Shown here: positions 26,418 to 36,472 of the stretch, piece after piece
Layout of the letters: each line of letters opens with the position of its first letter
Numbering within the stretch: position 1 is the first letter of the stretch
Assembly: GCA_025454925.1 (NCBI GenBank)
Contig: JALONM010000049.1
Coordinates: 1-64,000 of the forward strand
From: Cytophagaceae bacterium
GTDB taxonomy: Bacteria; Bacteroidota; Bacteroidia; Cytophagales; Cytophagaceae
Length of the DNA: 64,000 nucleotides
Reading direction: 5' to 3'
Notes under the pieces: generated by a model
What the model saw: only the letters and a program-made list of their open reading frames with translations
Told to the model about the DNA's origin: nothing
Databases searched by the model: none
Position numbers and translations under genes: made by a program

Positions 26418-29276
26418 ATGATTGATTTAACATCGGGCGATCGATTTGCGCCCCGACACTTGGGTGATGATGCTGCCTGGCATCAGGAAATGTTGAAGAC
26501 TGTTGGCGTTAGCTCCCTCGACCAACTGATTGATGAAACTGTGCCAGCGGCAATCCGGCTGAAGAAGCCCATGCAATTGCCGGCGCCTCAAACGGAATCC
26601 GAATTCTTACGCGACTTCAAATCGATTGCCGATAAAAACCTTGTTTTCAAAAATTATATAGGATTAGGATATTACGGAACGCATACGCCTCCGGTAATAC
26701 TAAGAAATATTCTGGAAAATCCAGGTTGGTATACGGCCTATACTCCCTATCAGGCAGAGATCGCTCAAGGGCGTTTGGAAATGCTGATCAATTTTCAAAC
26801 CCTGGTTTGCGACCTTACGGGTATGTCTATTGCAAATGCTTCTTTACTCGACGAAGCTACCGCCGCAGCAGAGGCTATGGCCTTGCTTCATGCATCCCGC
26901 AAGCCTTCCAGAGCTCAAGCCAAAACGCTGTTAGTGCAGGCTGGTGTATTTCCTCAAACGATTGATGTACTTATTACACGTGCAGAACCCCTCGGCTGGA
27001 AAGTTGAAGTGAAAGATATTACTTCGTCCGATTTGGAAAATCCGGAAGTATTTGCCCTCATGTTGCAAAGCCCGGATAGAGACGGTGTCTTGCATGATTT
27101 TTCTGATCTCATTGCCGAAGCGCATCGTCAGTCTTTAACGGTATGCGTAGCTTCCGATTTACTGGCGCTTACCTTGGTGAAATCTCCAGGAGAAATGGGA
27201 GCAGATGTGGTGGTAGGAAGCGCACAACGTTTTGGTGTGCCTATGGGCTTTGGTGGTCCGCACGCCGGTTTCTTTGCAACGAGCGAAGAATACAAGCGCA
27301 ATTTACCGGGTCGTCTTATTGGTGTTTCTATTGATGCCAATGGTAAACCGGCTTATCGTATGTCATTGCAAACACGCGAGCAGCATATTCGCAGGGAAAA
27401 AGCAACATCCAACATATGTACAGCCCAGGTGTTGCTTTCGGTAATGGCAGCGGCATATGCTGTATATCATGGTCCGGAAGGTTTAAGAACCATTGCATCC
27501 CGCACACACGGCATGGCCGTGGCTTGCAGCCAAGCTTTATCCAAAGCTGGCTATACCATAACAAGTGGTTTGTTTTTCGATACGGTAAAAGTGGGCCTAA
27601 ATCAGGAACAGCTCACTAAAATTCGTTCCAAGGCTCAGCAAGCTGGCGTAAACTTTCGTTACGAAGAAAACGCTGTTTTGCTATCCTTCGATGAAACCAC
27701 TACTGTGAAGGACCTGGCTATTGTATTAGGCATCTTTGGAATCGAAGCTTCACCGGTTTCTGCTTCTTCACTTGTGGAAGTTTCTGCCCTTAACAGAACA
27801 TCTGCTTTCCTTACCCATCCTGTGTTTCATAATTATCATACCGAACACGGTATGCTTCGTTATCTGAAACACCTGGAAAATAAAGACCTTTCTCTTACGC
27901 ATTCCATGATATCGTTGGGCTCTTGCACCATGAAGCTCAACTCCACCACGGAAATGATTCCTGTTACCTGGTCTACGTTGGGTAACTTGCATCCTTTCGC
28001 ACCAGCTGATCAAACCAAAGGGTACGAGGAAATAATCACCAATCTTGAAAAATGGTTGTGTGAGGTAACAGGTTTTGCGTCGGTGTCGTTGCAACCTAAC
28101 TCCGGAGCACAGGGGGAATACGCAGGTTTACTCGTGATCCGGGCTTACCAGAAGAGTTTGGGACAAGGACATAGAAATGTTGCCTTGATTCCTTCCTCTG
28201 CCCACGGCACCAATCCGGCGAGCGCAGTGATGGCCGGATTAAAAGTAGTTGTAGTGAAATGCGACGAAAAGGGAAATATTGATGTGTCGGATCTTCTTGC
28301 TAACATTGAAAAGCACAGAGATCAACTCAGTTGCCTGATGGTTACGTATCCATCTACCCATGGTGTTTTTGAAGAAAGCATTATTGATATCTGTGAGGCT
28401 GTGCATGCGGCTGGAGGACAGGTATACATGGATGGCGCCAACATGAATGCCCAGGTAGGGGTAACCAGTCCTGCAACGATTGGTGCAGACGTGTGCCATT
28501 TGAATTTGCATAAAACGTTCTGTATTCCTCATGGTGGTGGTGGTCCAGGTGTAGGTCCGATAGGTGTGGCCGCACACTTGAGTGCATTTTTACCAGGACA
28601 TGTACAGCGTTCGTTGGGATATGCTCATGCCACGCACGCCGTGTCGGCAGCACCCTGGGGAAGTGCCTCCATCTTGCCGATTCCATATGCCTATGTGGCT
28701 ATGATGGGAGCAGAAGGATTAACCAACGCAACGAAACATGCAATCCTCAATGCGAATTACATGAAGGCTAGACTGGAACAGCATTATCCAATTTTATATA
28801 CTGGCACCAATGGTCGTTGTGCGCATGAATTTATTTTGGATTGTCGTGAATTTAAACACAGCGTGGGCATTGAAGTGGAGGATATCGCAAAACGCCTTAT
28901 GGATTACGGCTTCCATGCGCCTACCGTTTCTTTTCCAGTTCCCGGAACTCTGATGGTGGAGCCAACCGAAAGTGAAAGCAAAGAAGAATTAGATCGTTTT
29001 TGTGATGCTCTAATTTCCATTCGTGCGGAAATTCGTGAGATTGAAGAAGGCAAAGCTGATAAATTGCAAAATGTATTGAAAAATGCCCCTCATACTGCCG
29101 CTTCATTGCTTACTGATCAATGGACCAAGCCATACAGCAGAGAAAAGGCTGCTTATCCATTGCCATTCGTTAGACTAGGCAAGTTCTGGCCTTCCGTTGG
29201 ACGCATCGATAATGCTTACGGGGATAGAAATTTGGTGTGTACTTGCCTGCCTGTAGAAGAATACATTGAGGCTTAA
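26418..29276 (+). CDS. gcvP: Glycine dehydrogenase (decarboxylating), P protein of the glycine cleavage system
   Basis: 952 residues, the full length of single-chain P proteins (E. coli about 957). It decarboxylates glycine with PLP and passes the aminomethyl group to lipoylated H protein. The N-terminal domain starts with FAPRHLGDD, continues through [17 protein letters not shown] and ends in the family-typical [17 protein letters not shown]. The C-terminal catalytic half has the PLP-binding motif [17 protein letters not shown] with the Schiff-base lysine at residue 699. The gene is monocistronic with its own promoter and terminator. gcvT and gcvH are not in this window, as is usual in Bacteroidota. 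Confidence 0.97.
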   Translation: MIDLTSGDRFAPRHLGDDAAWHQEMLKTVGVSSLDQLIDETVPAAIRLKKPMQLPAPQTESEFLRDFKSIADKNLVFKNYIGLGYYGTHTPPVILRNILENPGWYTAYTPYQAEIAQGRLEMLINFQTLVCDLTGMSIANASLLDEATAAAEAMALLHASRKPSRAQAKTLLVQAGVFPQTIDVLITRAEPLGWKVEVKDITSSDLENPEVFALMLQSPDRDGVLHDFSDLIAEAHRQSLTVCVASDLLALTLVKSPGEMGADVVVGSAQRFGVPMGFGGPHAGFFATSEEYKRNLPGRLIGVSIDANGKPAYRMSLQTREQHIRREKATSNICTAQVLLSVMAAAYAVYHGPEGLRTIASRTHGMAVACSQALSKAGYTITSGLFFDTVKVGLNQEQLTKIRSKAQQAGVNFRYEENAVLLSFDETTTVKDLAIVLGIFGIEASPVSASSLVEVSALNRTSAFLTHPVFHNYHTEHGMLRYLKHLENKDLSLTHSMISLGSCTMKLNSTTEMIPVTWSTLGNLHPFAPADQTKGYEEIITNLEKWLCEVTGFASVSLQPNSGAQGEYAGLLVIRAYQKSLGQGHRNVALIPSSAHGTNPASAVMAGLKVVVVKCDEKGNIDVSDLLANIEKHRDQLSCLMVTYPSTHGVFEESIIDICEAVHAAGGQVYMDGANMNAQVGVTSPATIGADVCHLNLHKTFCIPHGGGGPGVGPIGVAAHLSAFLPGHVQRSLGYAHATHAVSAAPWGSASILPIPYAYVAMMGAEGLTNATKHAILNANYMKARLEQHYPILYTGTNGRCAHEFILDCREFKHSVGIEVEDIAKRLMDYGFHAPTVSFPVPGTLMVEPTESESKEELDRFCDALISIRAEIREIEEGKADKLQNVLKNAPHTAASLLTDQWTKPYSREKAAYPLPFVRLGKFWPSVGRIDNAYGDRNLVCTCLPVEEYIEA

Positions 29277-29308
29277 CGTTTACCATTACATCCATTAATA
29301 TAAAAGTT

Positions 29309-29379
29309 CCGCTTGAACTGACTTTTCTCCATAGAAGAATTTCTAAGGAGAGAGTAGGGTTCAAGCGGGATTTTTTTTT
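29309..29379 (+). terminator. gcvP terminator with an embedded repeat hairpin
   Basis: CCGCTTGAAC (29309-29318) pairs perfectly with GTTCAAGCGG (29359-29368), followed by a nine-T run at 29371-29379. Inside the loop a second hairpin, CTTTTCTCCATAGAA/TTTCTAAGGAGAGAG, resembles the repeat family, so the terminator may have captured a repeat arm. Confidence 0.75.
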
Positions 29380-29462
29380 GCCAGATGAACCGGAATGGAG
29401 ATGTACATTGGGCAGGCAAGGCCCTCAACGGTATTAGATTTCAGATAAAAATAAAACGAACC

Positions 29463-29628
29463 TACCCGAGAATGTTCCTTGATCATAGATCCATGGCCGG
29501 TAATACCGCCCTGGAAAACCAGATGTTTCGAAAAGGATTTTTTGTTTTCGATTCCTACTGAAGTTCCTCGTTTTATGAGTCGTTTCCCTATAGAAGAATT
29601 TCTATAGAGAATTTTCATTTAACTATGA
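29463..29628 (+). repeat. Hairpin repeat copy C
   Basis: Shows GATCATAGATCCATGGCCGG, then CAGATGTTTCG with CTGAAGTTCCTCG, then TTCCCTATAGAA-GAAT-TTCTATAGAGAA. The terminal stem differs in sequence from copy B (CTATAG instead of CAATAG) but the opposite arm has changed to match, so pairing is kept. The right end is ATTTTCATTTAAC. Confidence 0.6.
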
Positions 29629-29659
29629 GACGGGTTTTGCGTGAGGGATAGAGTGTAAA

Positions 29660-29747
29660 GCCCTTGTTGGCGTGGCGGCGCTAAAGGCGCTGCCACACCA
29701 ACAAGGCTTGCAGCGATAGCCCGGCCCGAGTGGCGCCTCAGGCGCCG
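29660..29747. repeat. GC-rich inverted repeats in an AT-rich spacer
   Basis: Hairpin 1: 29660-29681 pairs with 29687-29707 through about 20 mostly matching bases (GCCCTTGTTGGCGTGGC against the reverse complement of GCCACACCAACAAGGC). Hairpin 2: GGCGCC-TCA-GGCGCC at 29732-29746. The block is far richer in GC than its surroundings. No reading frame is present; a REP-like element or an RNA structure is possible. Confidence 0.55.
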
Positions 29748-30173
29748 CGAGGGACACGCCCCAATAAGTCTTACGATTGAATACTAAATAAAGCCAACGC
29801 AGTGGTTAGCGCTTTCTGTGCACAACCGAAAGGCATCCATATCCTGGACGTTGGGTTAAAATTTCAAGGCATCCTGTTTTAAAATTCATAAAACTCAATT
29901 TGTATTTTTCTTATGGAATCATGTGATATTATGAATTGCCCTTTGAAAACAGTACCATCCCGATTCTAAGAAAATAAAACGGTATCAACTTTTTTTAAAG
30001 GGCTGACATTTATTGGCGTACAAAAAATGAAGGCGTTATTTTTGGTGAAATGCTTCGTTGAAAATAAGGCTATTTCGATCTGAAAAGGTTACTTTTTTAT
30101 TTACCTCTTCCCAGTTATTCTATATTCTCTTCATATAAAGATTTAAAAGTATCGGCTTAGATATTTTAAGACT
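29748..30173. other. Noncoding spacer before the PKD/T9SS gene
   Basis: About 425 bp, AT-rich after the GC-rich hairpins. No reading frame, tRNA or convincing TAnnTTTG element was found. The promoter of the gene at 30174 presumably lies here but I cannot place it. Confidence 0.6.
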
Positions 30174-32822
30174 ATGAAGACACGAATAGCAATTACATCT
30201 GCGATGTTATGGGTAACTCTGACCATTACTCAAACGTCAAACGCGCAAACTTCGGCACGTTGGTATTTCGGGCTTATGTTAGGTCTTGATTTCAGCAGTT
30301 CGCCTCCTACCGTTTTAAAAGGAGGGAATACCGCTGGAGTCGGCTTTAATGTAGAAGCTTCTACTTCGGTTACGGATAATGCAGGTAATTTATTGTTTAT
30401 GACTGCGGCCAATAAAATTTATAATGGAAATCTGGTAGATCAAGGCATCGCGCTCTCCACTACTACTGATGCGGCACAGGGGCATTTGGTGGTGCCCAGA
30501 CCCGGTGCGGCCAATCAATATTATCTATTTACGGTAGATGCCACCGATAATGCTTGTGGTGGGATTGCTGATTTTGGAAGTGTTCGCGGTGGACGCTATC
30601 GCATTATTACAACCACCGGAGCTGGCAACATTACGGTGGGTGCAGAAAATACCATCGCTGGTGCAGGAACCATTGCAGAATGCCAATTGGCTATTCCGCA
30701 TCAAAATGGTAATGATTATTGGTGGCTCTGCCATGAAAGAGGAACGGCAACAATACGCGTGTATCTGGTTACCAATGCCGGGGTAAGTTTGGATGGGACC
30801 TTCACCGGAGGAACTTCCTTCGGCGCTTGTACTTACACTTCTGTCATGAAGGTAAATTCATGTTATAATAAATTCGCGTTAACAGCGGGTGGTGAAATTT
30901 CTTTATTTAATTTTGATTATACCAACGGTGACATCACGCTAGGGGGAACAGTAACAGAAAACTTTGCGTATGGACTTGAGTTCAGTCCGAATGATAGTTA
31001 TTTATTTGTATCCACAGGAACTTCTTCAGGTGAAACTCAGCAGGTAATTCGCTTCAATGTAGGTGCTACACTCACCGCCAGAACGTTATTGGGGGCCACC
31101 TACGGAAGCACAGGGAAATCTGGACACTTGCAGCTTGGTCCGGACGGAGTTATCTACGTAGCGCAGATGAGTTCTTACAGTGCCGCCAATTACAATCATT
31201 ATATAGGTGCAATTACTTCGCCGAATACTGGTGGAACTTTCAATAACCAATACATTGCCATCAACGACGCAGGACCCAATCAACAAGCGGTTACCATGGG
31301 CTTGCCAACCATTCTAAGAGAATTCATTACCGAAGCGGCACCCAATATCGACGATGCTGATTTAACATTATCAGGAGGTAATTTTGTTTTTTGTCCGAAT
31401 GTGCCCTATAATTTCGCGTATTCTTTTGGTGGTTCCGCGGCTTCGGTAACCTGGAATTTTGGCGATGGTACCGGTAACTTCAGTTCTCTTTCACCCATTA
31501 GTCATACGTTTACCACTAGCGGCTCCCGAACGATCACGCTAACGGTCGTTGACAATTGCGGTCGTTCTAAAGTGACTACACGCAATGCCGTAGTGCAGGA
31601 TTATCCGGCCAGTGGCGATATCATTTGCGGATCGAACCAAATTACACTTGACGGCTCTGGTGCCAACGCTGCCAATTATATGTGGTTTGAGGCCGCTACT
31701 GGAGGTCCATTGCTGGCGGTAGGAGATAACCAGGTTTTGCCCTACAATCCTATTTCTACCGCACCTACTTCAGTATGGGTGCAGGATTTCACCACCAGCT
31801 CTTCCTTGGGAACATTGGGGCCAGCCACTATTGCTCACAATGAAGGAACTGCCAATACCTTGACTCGTATTCAAACGTTACAGAATAATGTGTTTATTCA
31901 ATCGGTAAATCTTACCCGCCACAATCCTGGTTGCGGATGCACAGCAGGCACGGTGACGATTATGTTAAAGCAAGGAGTTACAACTCTGGCTTCTTCTACC
32001 TATTCTATTCCTGCTACTTCCTGCGGCAGCACGCAAACGTTTCACCTAGGCTTTACCATGCCTACCATCGGAAATTACAGTCTTGAACTTTCGAGTGCAG
32101 GTGCGTGCGTTCCCTATTTTGGTGCTACCATGTACGGTGCTTTTTCACCAGTAACCCTCGCCGGCGTAGCTACCAATCAAGGATCGCTGACGGCAGGCAA
32201 TTCCGGACCGTTTCATAACATCGTTTTGCGCACGAGTCCTGTATCCTGTGCAGCGCGCACTCGTATCGACAGGAATTGTGTATTGCCGGTTTCTTTGTTG
32301 TATGTAGAAGGGAATGTAATGGCCAGCGGCTATAACCAATTGCAATGGGCTACTGCCAGTGAAGAAAACAACAGTCATTTCCTGGTTCAATATGCGTCTT
32401 CAGACCTTGCATTTACCACCATTGCCCAGGTAAAAGGCCATGGTACCACTTCCGTTACTACCCGTTATGAGTGGGAAGATGCTACGTTGCGTCAAGGCAT
32501 TTCGTATTATCGACTCATACAGGTGGACGAAGATCAAACAGAGCATGCCGCTGATCTCGTACGTTTGGATAATTCGGAAAATCACACAGCGCCTCTTTTG
32601 GTTCCAAATCCATTCTCCGGATATTCCACGATTCTATTGAAAAAAAATCATGGATCCAGAATTGAAGTCCAGGATGTATTTGGAAGAATTCTACAAGTGC
32701 ATGTAATGTCCGCAGAGCAGCAGAGCCTGCCTTGGGGTGCAGATTTGCCTTCAGGAACCTATTTCATAAAAGGGGAATACCTCAGTAAAGAACCTTGGTT
32801 GCTAAGGGCGGTAAAAGATTAA
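30174..32822 (+). CDS. PKD-domain surface protein with type A T9SS sorting domain
   Basis: 882 residues. A signal peptide (ending near TSNAQ) is followed by WYFGLMLGLDFSSSPPTVLKGG, the opening of a beta-propeller-like family common in Bacteroidota T9SS substrates, running to about residue 390. A PKD domain follows (about 395-475; VTWNFGDGTGNF and the typical ITLTVVD). A further beta-sandwich region spans about 535-700. The last 75 residues are a type A sorting domain (LVPNPFSGYSTILL). It is predicted to be surface-exposed or released. No enzymatic motif is visible; the gene stands alone and ends at a strong terminator. Confidence 0.82.
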   Translation: MKTRIAITSAMLWVTLTITQTSNAQTSARWYFGLMLGLDFSSSPPTVLKGGNTAGVGFNVEASTSVTDNAGNLLFMTAANKIYNGNLVDQGIALSTTTDAAQGHLVVPRPGAANQYYLFTVDATDNACGGIADFGSVRGGRYRIITTTGAGNITVGAENTIAGAGTIAECQLAIPHQNGNDYWWLCHERGTATIRVYLVTNAGVSLDGTFTGGTSFGACTYTSVMKVNSCYNKFALTAGGEISLFNFDYTNGDITLGGTVTENFAYGLEFSPNDSYLFVSTGTSSGETQQVIRFNVGATLTARTLLGATYGSTGKSGHLQLGPDGVIYVAQMSSYSAANYNHYIGAITSPNTGGTFNNQYIAINDAGPNQQAVTMGLPTILREFITEAAPNIDDADLTLSGGNFVFCPNVPYNFAYSFGGSAASVTWNFGDGTGNFSSLSPISHTFTTSGSRTITLTVVDNCGRSKVTTRNAVVQDYPASGDIICGSNQITLDGSGANAANYMWFEAATGGPLLAVGDNQVLPYNPISTAPTSVWVQDFTTSSSLGTLGPATIAHNEGTANTLTRIQTLQNNVFIQSVNLTRHNPGCGCTAGTVTIMLKQGVTTLASSTYSIPATSCGSTQTFHLGFTMPTIGNYSLELSSAGACVPYFGATMYGAFSPVTLAGVATNQGSLTAGNSGPFHNIVLRTSPVSCAARTRIDRNCVLPVSLLYVEGNVMASGYNQLQWATASEENNSHFLVQYASSDLAFTTIAQVKGHGTTSVTTRYEWEDATLRQGISYYRLIQVDEDQTEHAADLVRLDNSENHTAPLLVPNPFSGYSTILLKKNHGSRIEVQDVFGRILQVHVMSAEQQSLPWGADLPSGTYFIKGEYLSKEPWLLRAVKD

Positions 32823-32871
32823 TCGAAAGTATCTGGTAGAAAGGTGCTCAATGGAAAAATGAGTAGTACAT

Positions 32872-32935
32872 CGTTTTTCAGTGCGTCCGATATGGCTTCT
32901 AGCGTGCTTTGGACGCACTGAAAAACGAATTTTTT
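32872..32935. terminator. Strong bidirectional terminator
   Basis: A perfect 17-bp stem (32872-32888 with 32911-32927, CGTTTTTCAGTGCGTCC and its complement) with A- and T-rich flanks on both sides, between the convergent genes ending at 32822 (plus) and 32951 (minus). Confidence 0.85.
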
Positions 32936-32950
32936 GTTGAAAAATTCTGA

Positions 32951-33583
32951 TTAAACTGTTTTAGCTGGGTTTCCAAAAACGGTTTCTTTGGCTTCGACTT
33001 CTTCAATCACAACAGAACCCGCTCCAACGCGCGCATTTTTGCCAATGCGTACTCCGGCAATGATGATGGCGCCCGATCCAATAAAGGCACCATCTTCGAT
33101 GACTGCGCCAGCCCCTACGATGGCTCCTGCACCAATTTGCACATAATCGCCGATGCTTGCTTCGCATTCTATGACACAGTTGGCAAGAAACAGATTGTGA
33201 TGTCCGATGCGAGCATGTGCCTGAGCAGTAGAACCTGATGCAAATAAGTTGCCATGGCCAAGGGTAGCGCTGGACGCCACATAAGCGCGGGCATGAATAC
33301 AATTCACGGGCATGTTTTTGTATTCCTCATTGAGCATGCCTACCAAATGTTTTTTTACTTTTGTGTCATCCGTAGCCACAAAAGATTCACATTTCTTTCC
33401 AATGATTTTCAGAAAACTTTCCTCTTCCGAAGTGCCAAGCACTGGCACCTCCTCAATTTCCTGAATAGCGTTTTTGGTATCTTCCGAGAGGAAACCATAC
33501 ACGACTACCTGATTGCTTTTAAACGCATCCAGGGCTAGCTTTCCGATGGTACCAGTACCAACTATGAGAACAGGATTTTCCAT
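32951..33583 (-). CDS. NeuD-like sugar O-acyltransferase (left-handed beta-helix)
   Basis: 210 residues from ATG 33583 (MENPVLIVGTGTIGKLALDA); the longer frame upstream is not protein-like and overlaps the preceding gene. The N-terminal 75 residues form the Rossmann-like PglD_N domain. The rest is a hexapeptide-repeat helix (IGAGAIVGAGAVIEDGAFIGSG is part of it), ending with the usual ETVFGNPAK. Such enzymes acetylate sugar or nucleotide-sugar hydroxyls or amines with acetyl-CoA. It follows the TrpD2-like gene by 13 bp and lies near a sugar-phosphate transferase gene, but the substrate cannot be told. Confidence 0.75.
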   Translation of the reverse strand: MENPVLIVGTGTIGKLALDAFKSNQVVVYGFLSEDTKNAIQEIEEVPVLGTSEEESFLKIIGKKCESFVATDDTKVKKHLVGMLNEEYKNMPVNCIHARAYVASSATLGHGNLFASGSTAQAHARIGHHNLFLANCVIECEASIGDYVQIGAGAIVGAGAVIEDGAFIGSGAIIIAGVRIGKNARVGAGSVVIEEVEAKETVFGNPAKTV

Positions 33584-33596
33584 GTGTATATGAATG

Positions 33597-34889
33597 TTAT
33601 AGTGTAAATGAGTTCCAATGTGCATAGGCCTTACCACTTTGTAAGGCTTCTTTAATTGTATTTTGGAAATTCGTTGGGTTCTCGAATCCGAAGGTGGCTG
33701 CCAGGCAATAGCCCAGGTACAATAATTTCCTATACGATGGATTGTCGCGACCTTGTAACGCTTCAAGGCCTTCTTTTAACACATCCTCCGCCTGAATATT
33801 TTTTTGCAGCACATCGCTTTCAAGCGCCAGTCCTGCTTGTTCGGGGCTGAATGGCAATTCCCGGATTGAGGAACCATCAAAGTGCATGAGCGTAGTTGCT
33901 CTTGCCAGGGGTAACATTAAATTTCCTTCCAGGCCTTTCACGATGAGTGCTTGTGCGCACGTGGCTTGTTGTTGCAATTGCTGAATTACTTCTTCTTTAT
34001 AATGGCTGTGTGTATAACCGCTAACAATATAATTTCCTTTGCTTGCTTGAATAGGTTGTAATAATTTTTCGAAAGTGGCTAGAAACGGTCGCTTCACCAT
34101 TTCTTTTCTCATTTTTTTTAGTGCAAAAAGTTCAGGGAAAAAGAACGATTGGTCGGCATACGTCCAGCCATGGTTCTGAAGCATGGCAACACTCTCTTCG
34201 AGTGTTGCAGGAAGTTTTTTGCCTGCAAGTTCCAGGAGTTTGCGATGCGTATACCCTCGTTTGGGCGCTACTTCATCCAGGCCATGCACCAGCGCAGGAA
34301 TGCCGCAGGCTGCCAGAGTGGGCGCCATAAACAGCGATACATTGCTATAGCGGTTAAACCCGTCGTAATTATCTGCCAGGTCGATCAGCATCGGAAGGTT
34401 TACTTGCTTGCGTTGGCAGTGCTTCCAAAGAAATGAAAAAAATGACTGGTTTTCTTCTGCCGATTCCCGTTTTAATCGCTCCCCTTCCAAAAAGCAGCCT
34501 TTCCAATATTCAGGCATGGAAGGATCCAGCAACCAGTTCATGGATATCTGGCAATCCGATTCAGAAAGTTCTTGTTTATCGAGTAGCTGATATAAAATTT
34601 CCCAGTGCTTTTCTCGGCTGCTTCGATTCAGCAGGCTCTCCAGAGGGAATGGAAGTGATTTGGAATGAGATTGGGCAAAGGAGCGCAACCAGCTTTTTTC
34701 TTCCTCTGTTTGTTCCAGCAATAACAAGGCAAACAGCAAGGTGCAACGAGTAGTAAGACTGGTTTCCTCTGCAACAAGCAATGCCGGCAGGCGTTGCAAA
34801 TCTTCGGCTTGTAAACTTTTACTGCCTTGAGGTCCTATTCCTTTTTTCTTCAGAATTTCTTCCAGCTCTTGCTGCGCGGTTGTTTCCAT
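33597..34889 (-). CDS. TrpD2/YbiB-like phosphoribosyltransferase-fold protein
   Basis: 430 residues from ATG 34889 (METTAQQELEEILKKKG); an in-frame TTG at 34907 lies inside the likely promoter. The C-terminal half (about 190-360) resembles the anthranilate phosphoribosyltransferase/nucleoside phosphorylase III fold: ADNYDGFNRYSN, FMAPTLAACGIPALVHG, then YIVSGYTHSHYKEE and a late LIVKGLEGNL segment. The Gly-rich GTGGD loop of true TrpD is absent, which fits the TrpD2 (YbiB) branch, known for nucleic-acid binding. The N-terminal half is alpha-helical and unassigned. Function in this organism is unknown. Confidence 0.55.
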   Translation of the reverse strand: METTAQQELEEILKKKGIGPQGSKSLQAEDLQRLPALLVAEETSLTTRCTLLFALLLLEQTEEEKSWLRSFAQSHSKSLPFPLESLLNRSSREKHWEILYQLLDKQELSESDCQISMNWLLDPSMPEYWKGCFLEGERLKRESAEENQSFFSFLWKHCQRKQVNLPMLIDLADNYDGFNRYSNVSLFMAPTLAACGIPALVHGLDEVAPKRGYTHRKLLELAGKKLPATLEESVAMLQNHGWTYADQSFFFPELFALKKMRKEMVKRPFLATFEKLLQPIQASKGNYIVSGYTHSHYKEEVIQQLQQQATCAQALIVKGLEGNLMLPLARATTLMHFDGSSIRELPFSPEQAGLALESDVLQKNIQAEDVLKEGLEALQGRDNPSYRKLLYLGYCLAATFGFENPTNFQNTIKEALQSGKAYAHWNSFTL

Positions 34890-34904
34890 ATTTTTCCTAA
34901 TAAA

Positions 34905-34912
34905 CAAAACTA
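34905..34912 (-). promoter_or_regulatory. -7 element (TAGTTTTG) of the TrpD2-like gene
   Basis: Reads TAGTTTTG on the minus strand, an exact TAnnTTTG match 15 bp before the ATG at 34889. This position rules out the upstream TTG as the start codon. Confidence 0.55.
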
Positions 34913-35054
34913 ACCTATTTTATTGGTTTGGAAAATAGCTTCAGGGATAAGCTTTTGCCAATACGGGGAATCTGTCTTATATTTATAAAAATAAAAATAG
35001 GCAGTATCGGTGCCTGCTATTGTTTGCGCCGGAGTGAATTAATTCTTCGAATTC

Positions 35055-36455
35055 TTGAAACGGAAATTTCATTTATACAGGTTTGTTGTTTTAGACTTTT
35101 TAGCCGCCCTAATAGCCTGGATTTTATTTTATATTTTACGAAAAAAAATATTGGGTGAAGGATATTCTACCCCTGATCTCAGATTGCTGGGTAATGCCTT
35201 GTTAATAGGTTCGTTTTGGTTGCTGGTATATTATTTCTTTGGTTTTTATTCTGAAATTTACCGTAAGTCAAGAATCAAGGAAATCTTTCTGATGATGGCT
35301 GTGAGTCTATTGGGTAGCATTGTTCTGTTTTTTACCTTAATGCTCGACGATGAAGGGGTGCAGCAATACCAGGCATATTACAAAACCTTCACGGCTTATT
35401 TTCTGCTCCATTATTTTATTACTATCATTCCTAAAGTTTTTCTCATCACATTCGTAAAAAATCAAGTCAAGAAAAAGAAATTATTTTTTAATACCATCCT
35501 TATAGGAAGTGGCCCCAAAGCCTTGGATATTTACAAGGAAATCGAAAATAGTTTTGAAACATTAGGCTTGAAGTTTCTTGCGTATTTACCGGTAAGTAAA
35601 GAGTATGGGAGCTTTGGAAATACGCTTCGTTGCCTGGGCGACCTTTCCCGACTCGAAACGATTTTAAGCCGTACGCACACCGAACAAGTGGTGCTGGCGG
35701 TAGAACCAGAAGAATATTCCTATTTGAAAGATATCTTATTTCGCCTGGAGCAACATCCCTCCATTCGTATCAGTATTATATCAGATATTCATCAATATTT
35801 ACTAGGTTCCATCCGGGTAAATCACAGTTTTGATATCCCATTGATGGATGTCAACCAGGACCTGATGCCGGAATGGCAAGCCAATATGAAACGAATCTCC
35901 GATGTAATTATATCGGCCTTGGTCATGTTGCTGGGGATGCCATTTTTTCTGCTCATCGGACTTATCATTAAACTTACTTCCAAGGGGCCGGTCTTATATT
36001 CACAGGAACGCATTGGAAAAGATGGTAAACCATTTATGATTTTTAAATTCAGAAGTATGCGTGTGGATGCTGAAAAAAATGGACCGGCATTGACACAGGA
36101 AAAAGATAACCGCATTACAGGAATTGGAAATTTTATGCGGAAAACACGCATTGATGAGTTTCCTCAATTTTACAATGTTTTTATTGGAGATATGTCCCTG
36201 GTGGGGCCACGGCCAGAGCGCCAGTTTTTTATTGATCAGATTGTGAAATTAGCTCCTCATTACAAACATCTTCATAAGGTAAGACCTGGCATTACCTCCC
36301 TTGGACAAGTGAAATACGGATACGCTAAAAATGTAGAGGAAATGATTGCTCGTTTGAAATACGATATCGTTTACATTGAGAATATGTCGTTTGCCATGGA
36401 TCTGAGAATTCTGTTGTATACGGTGCTCGTTATGGTGCAGGGACGTGGTAAATAA
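35055..36455 (+). CDS. Polyprenyl glycosylphosphotransferase (initiating sugar-phosphate transferase)
   Basis: 466 residues with a TTG start at 35055 (an in-frame TAA lies only 12 bp upstream, and the protein begins KRKFHLYRFVVLDFLAA as in the family). The N-terminal half has about four membrane helices and a nucleotide-binding-like domain (LIGSGPKALDIYKEIE). The C-terminal Bac_transf domain (about 285-466) has YSQERIGKDGKPFMIFKFRS, RIDEFPQFYNVFIGDMSLVG with PRPE, and KVRPGITSLGQVKYGYA. It should transfer a hexose-1-phosphate to undecaprenyl phosphate and start surface polysaccharide synthesis. No polysaccharide cluster is adjacent; ribE follows by 17 bp. Confidence 0.88.
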   Translation: MKRKFHLYRFVVLDFLAALIAWILFYILRKKILGEGYSTPDLRLLGNALLIGSFWLLVYYFFGFYSEIYRKSRIKEIFLMMAVSLLGSIVLFFTLMLDDEGVQQYQAYYKTFTAYFLLHYFITIIPKVFLITFVKNQVKKKKLFFNTILIGSGPKALDIYKEIENSFETLGLKFLAYLPVSKEYGSFGNTLRCLGDLSRLETILSRTHTEQVVLAVEPEEYSYLKDILFRLEQHPSIRISIISDIHQYLLGSIRVNHSFDIPLMDVNQDLMPEWQANMKRISDVIISALVMLLGMPFFLLIGLIIKLTSKGPVLYSQERIGKDGKPFMIFKFRSMRVDAEKNGPALTQEKDNRITGIGNFMRKTRIDEFPQFYNVFIGDMSLVGPRPERQFFIDQIVKLAPHYKHLHKVRPGITSLGQVKYGYAKNVEEMIARLKYDIVYIENMSFAMDLRILLYTVLVMVQGRGK

Positions 36456-36472
36456 AGAAAGAGAAAGGCGTT

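Noticed and set aside
33584-33766. Upstream extension of the acyltransferase frame
   Set aside because: The added residues are His/Arg/Trp-rich and overlap the preceding gene; MENPVLIVGTG is the family-typical start.
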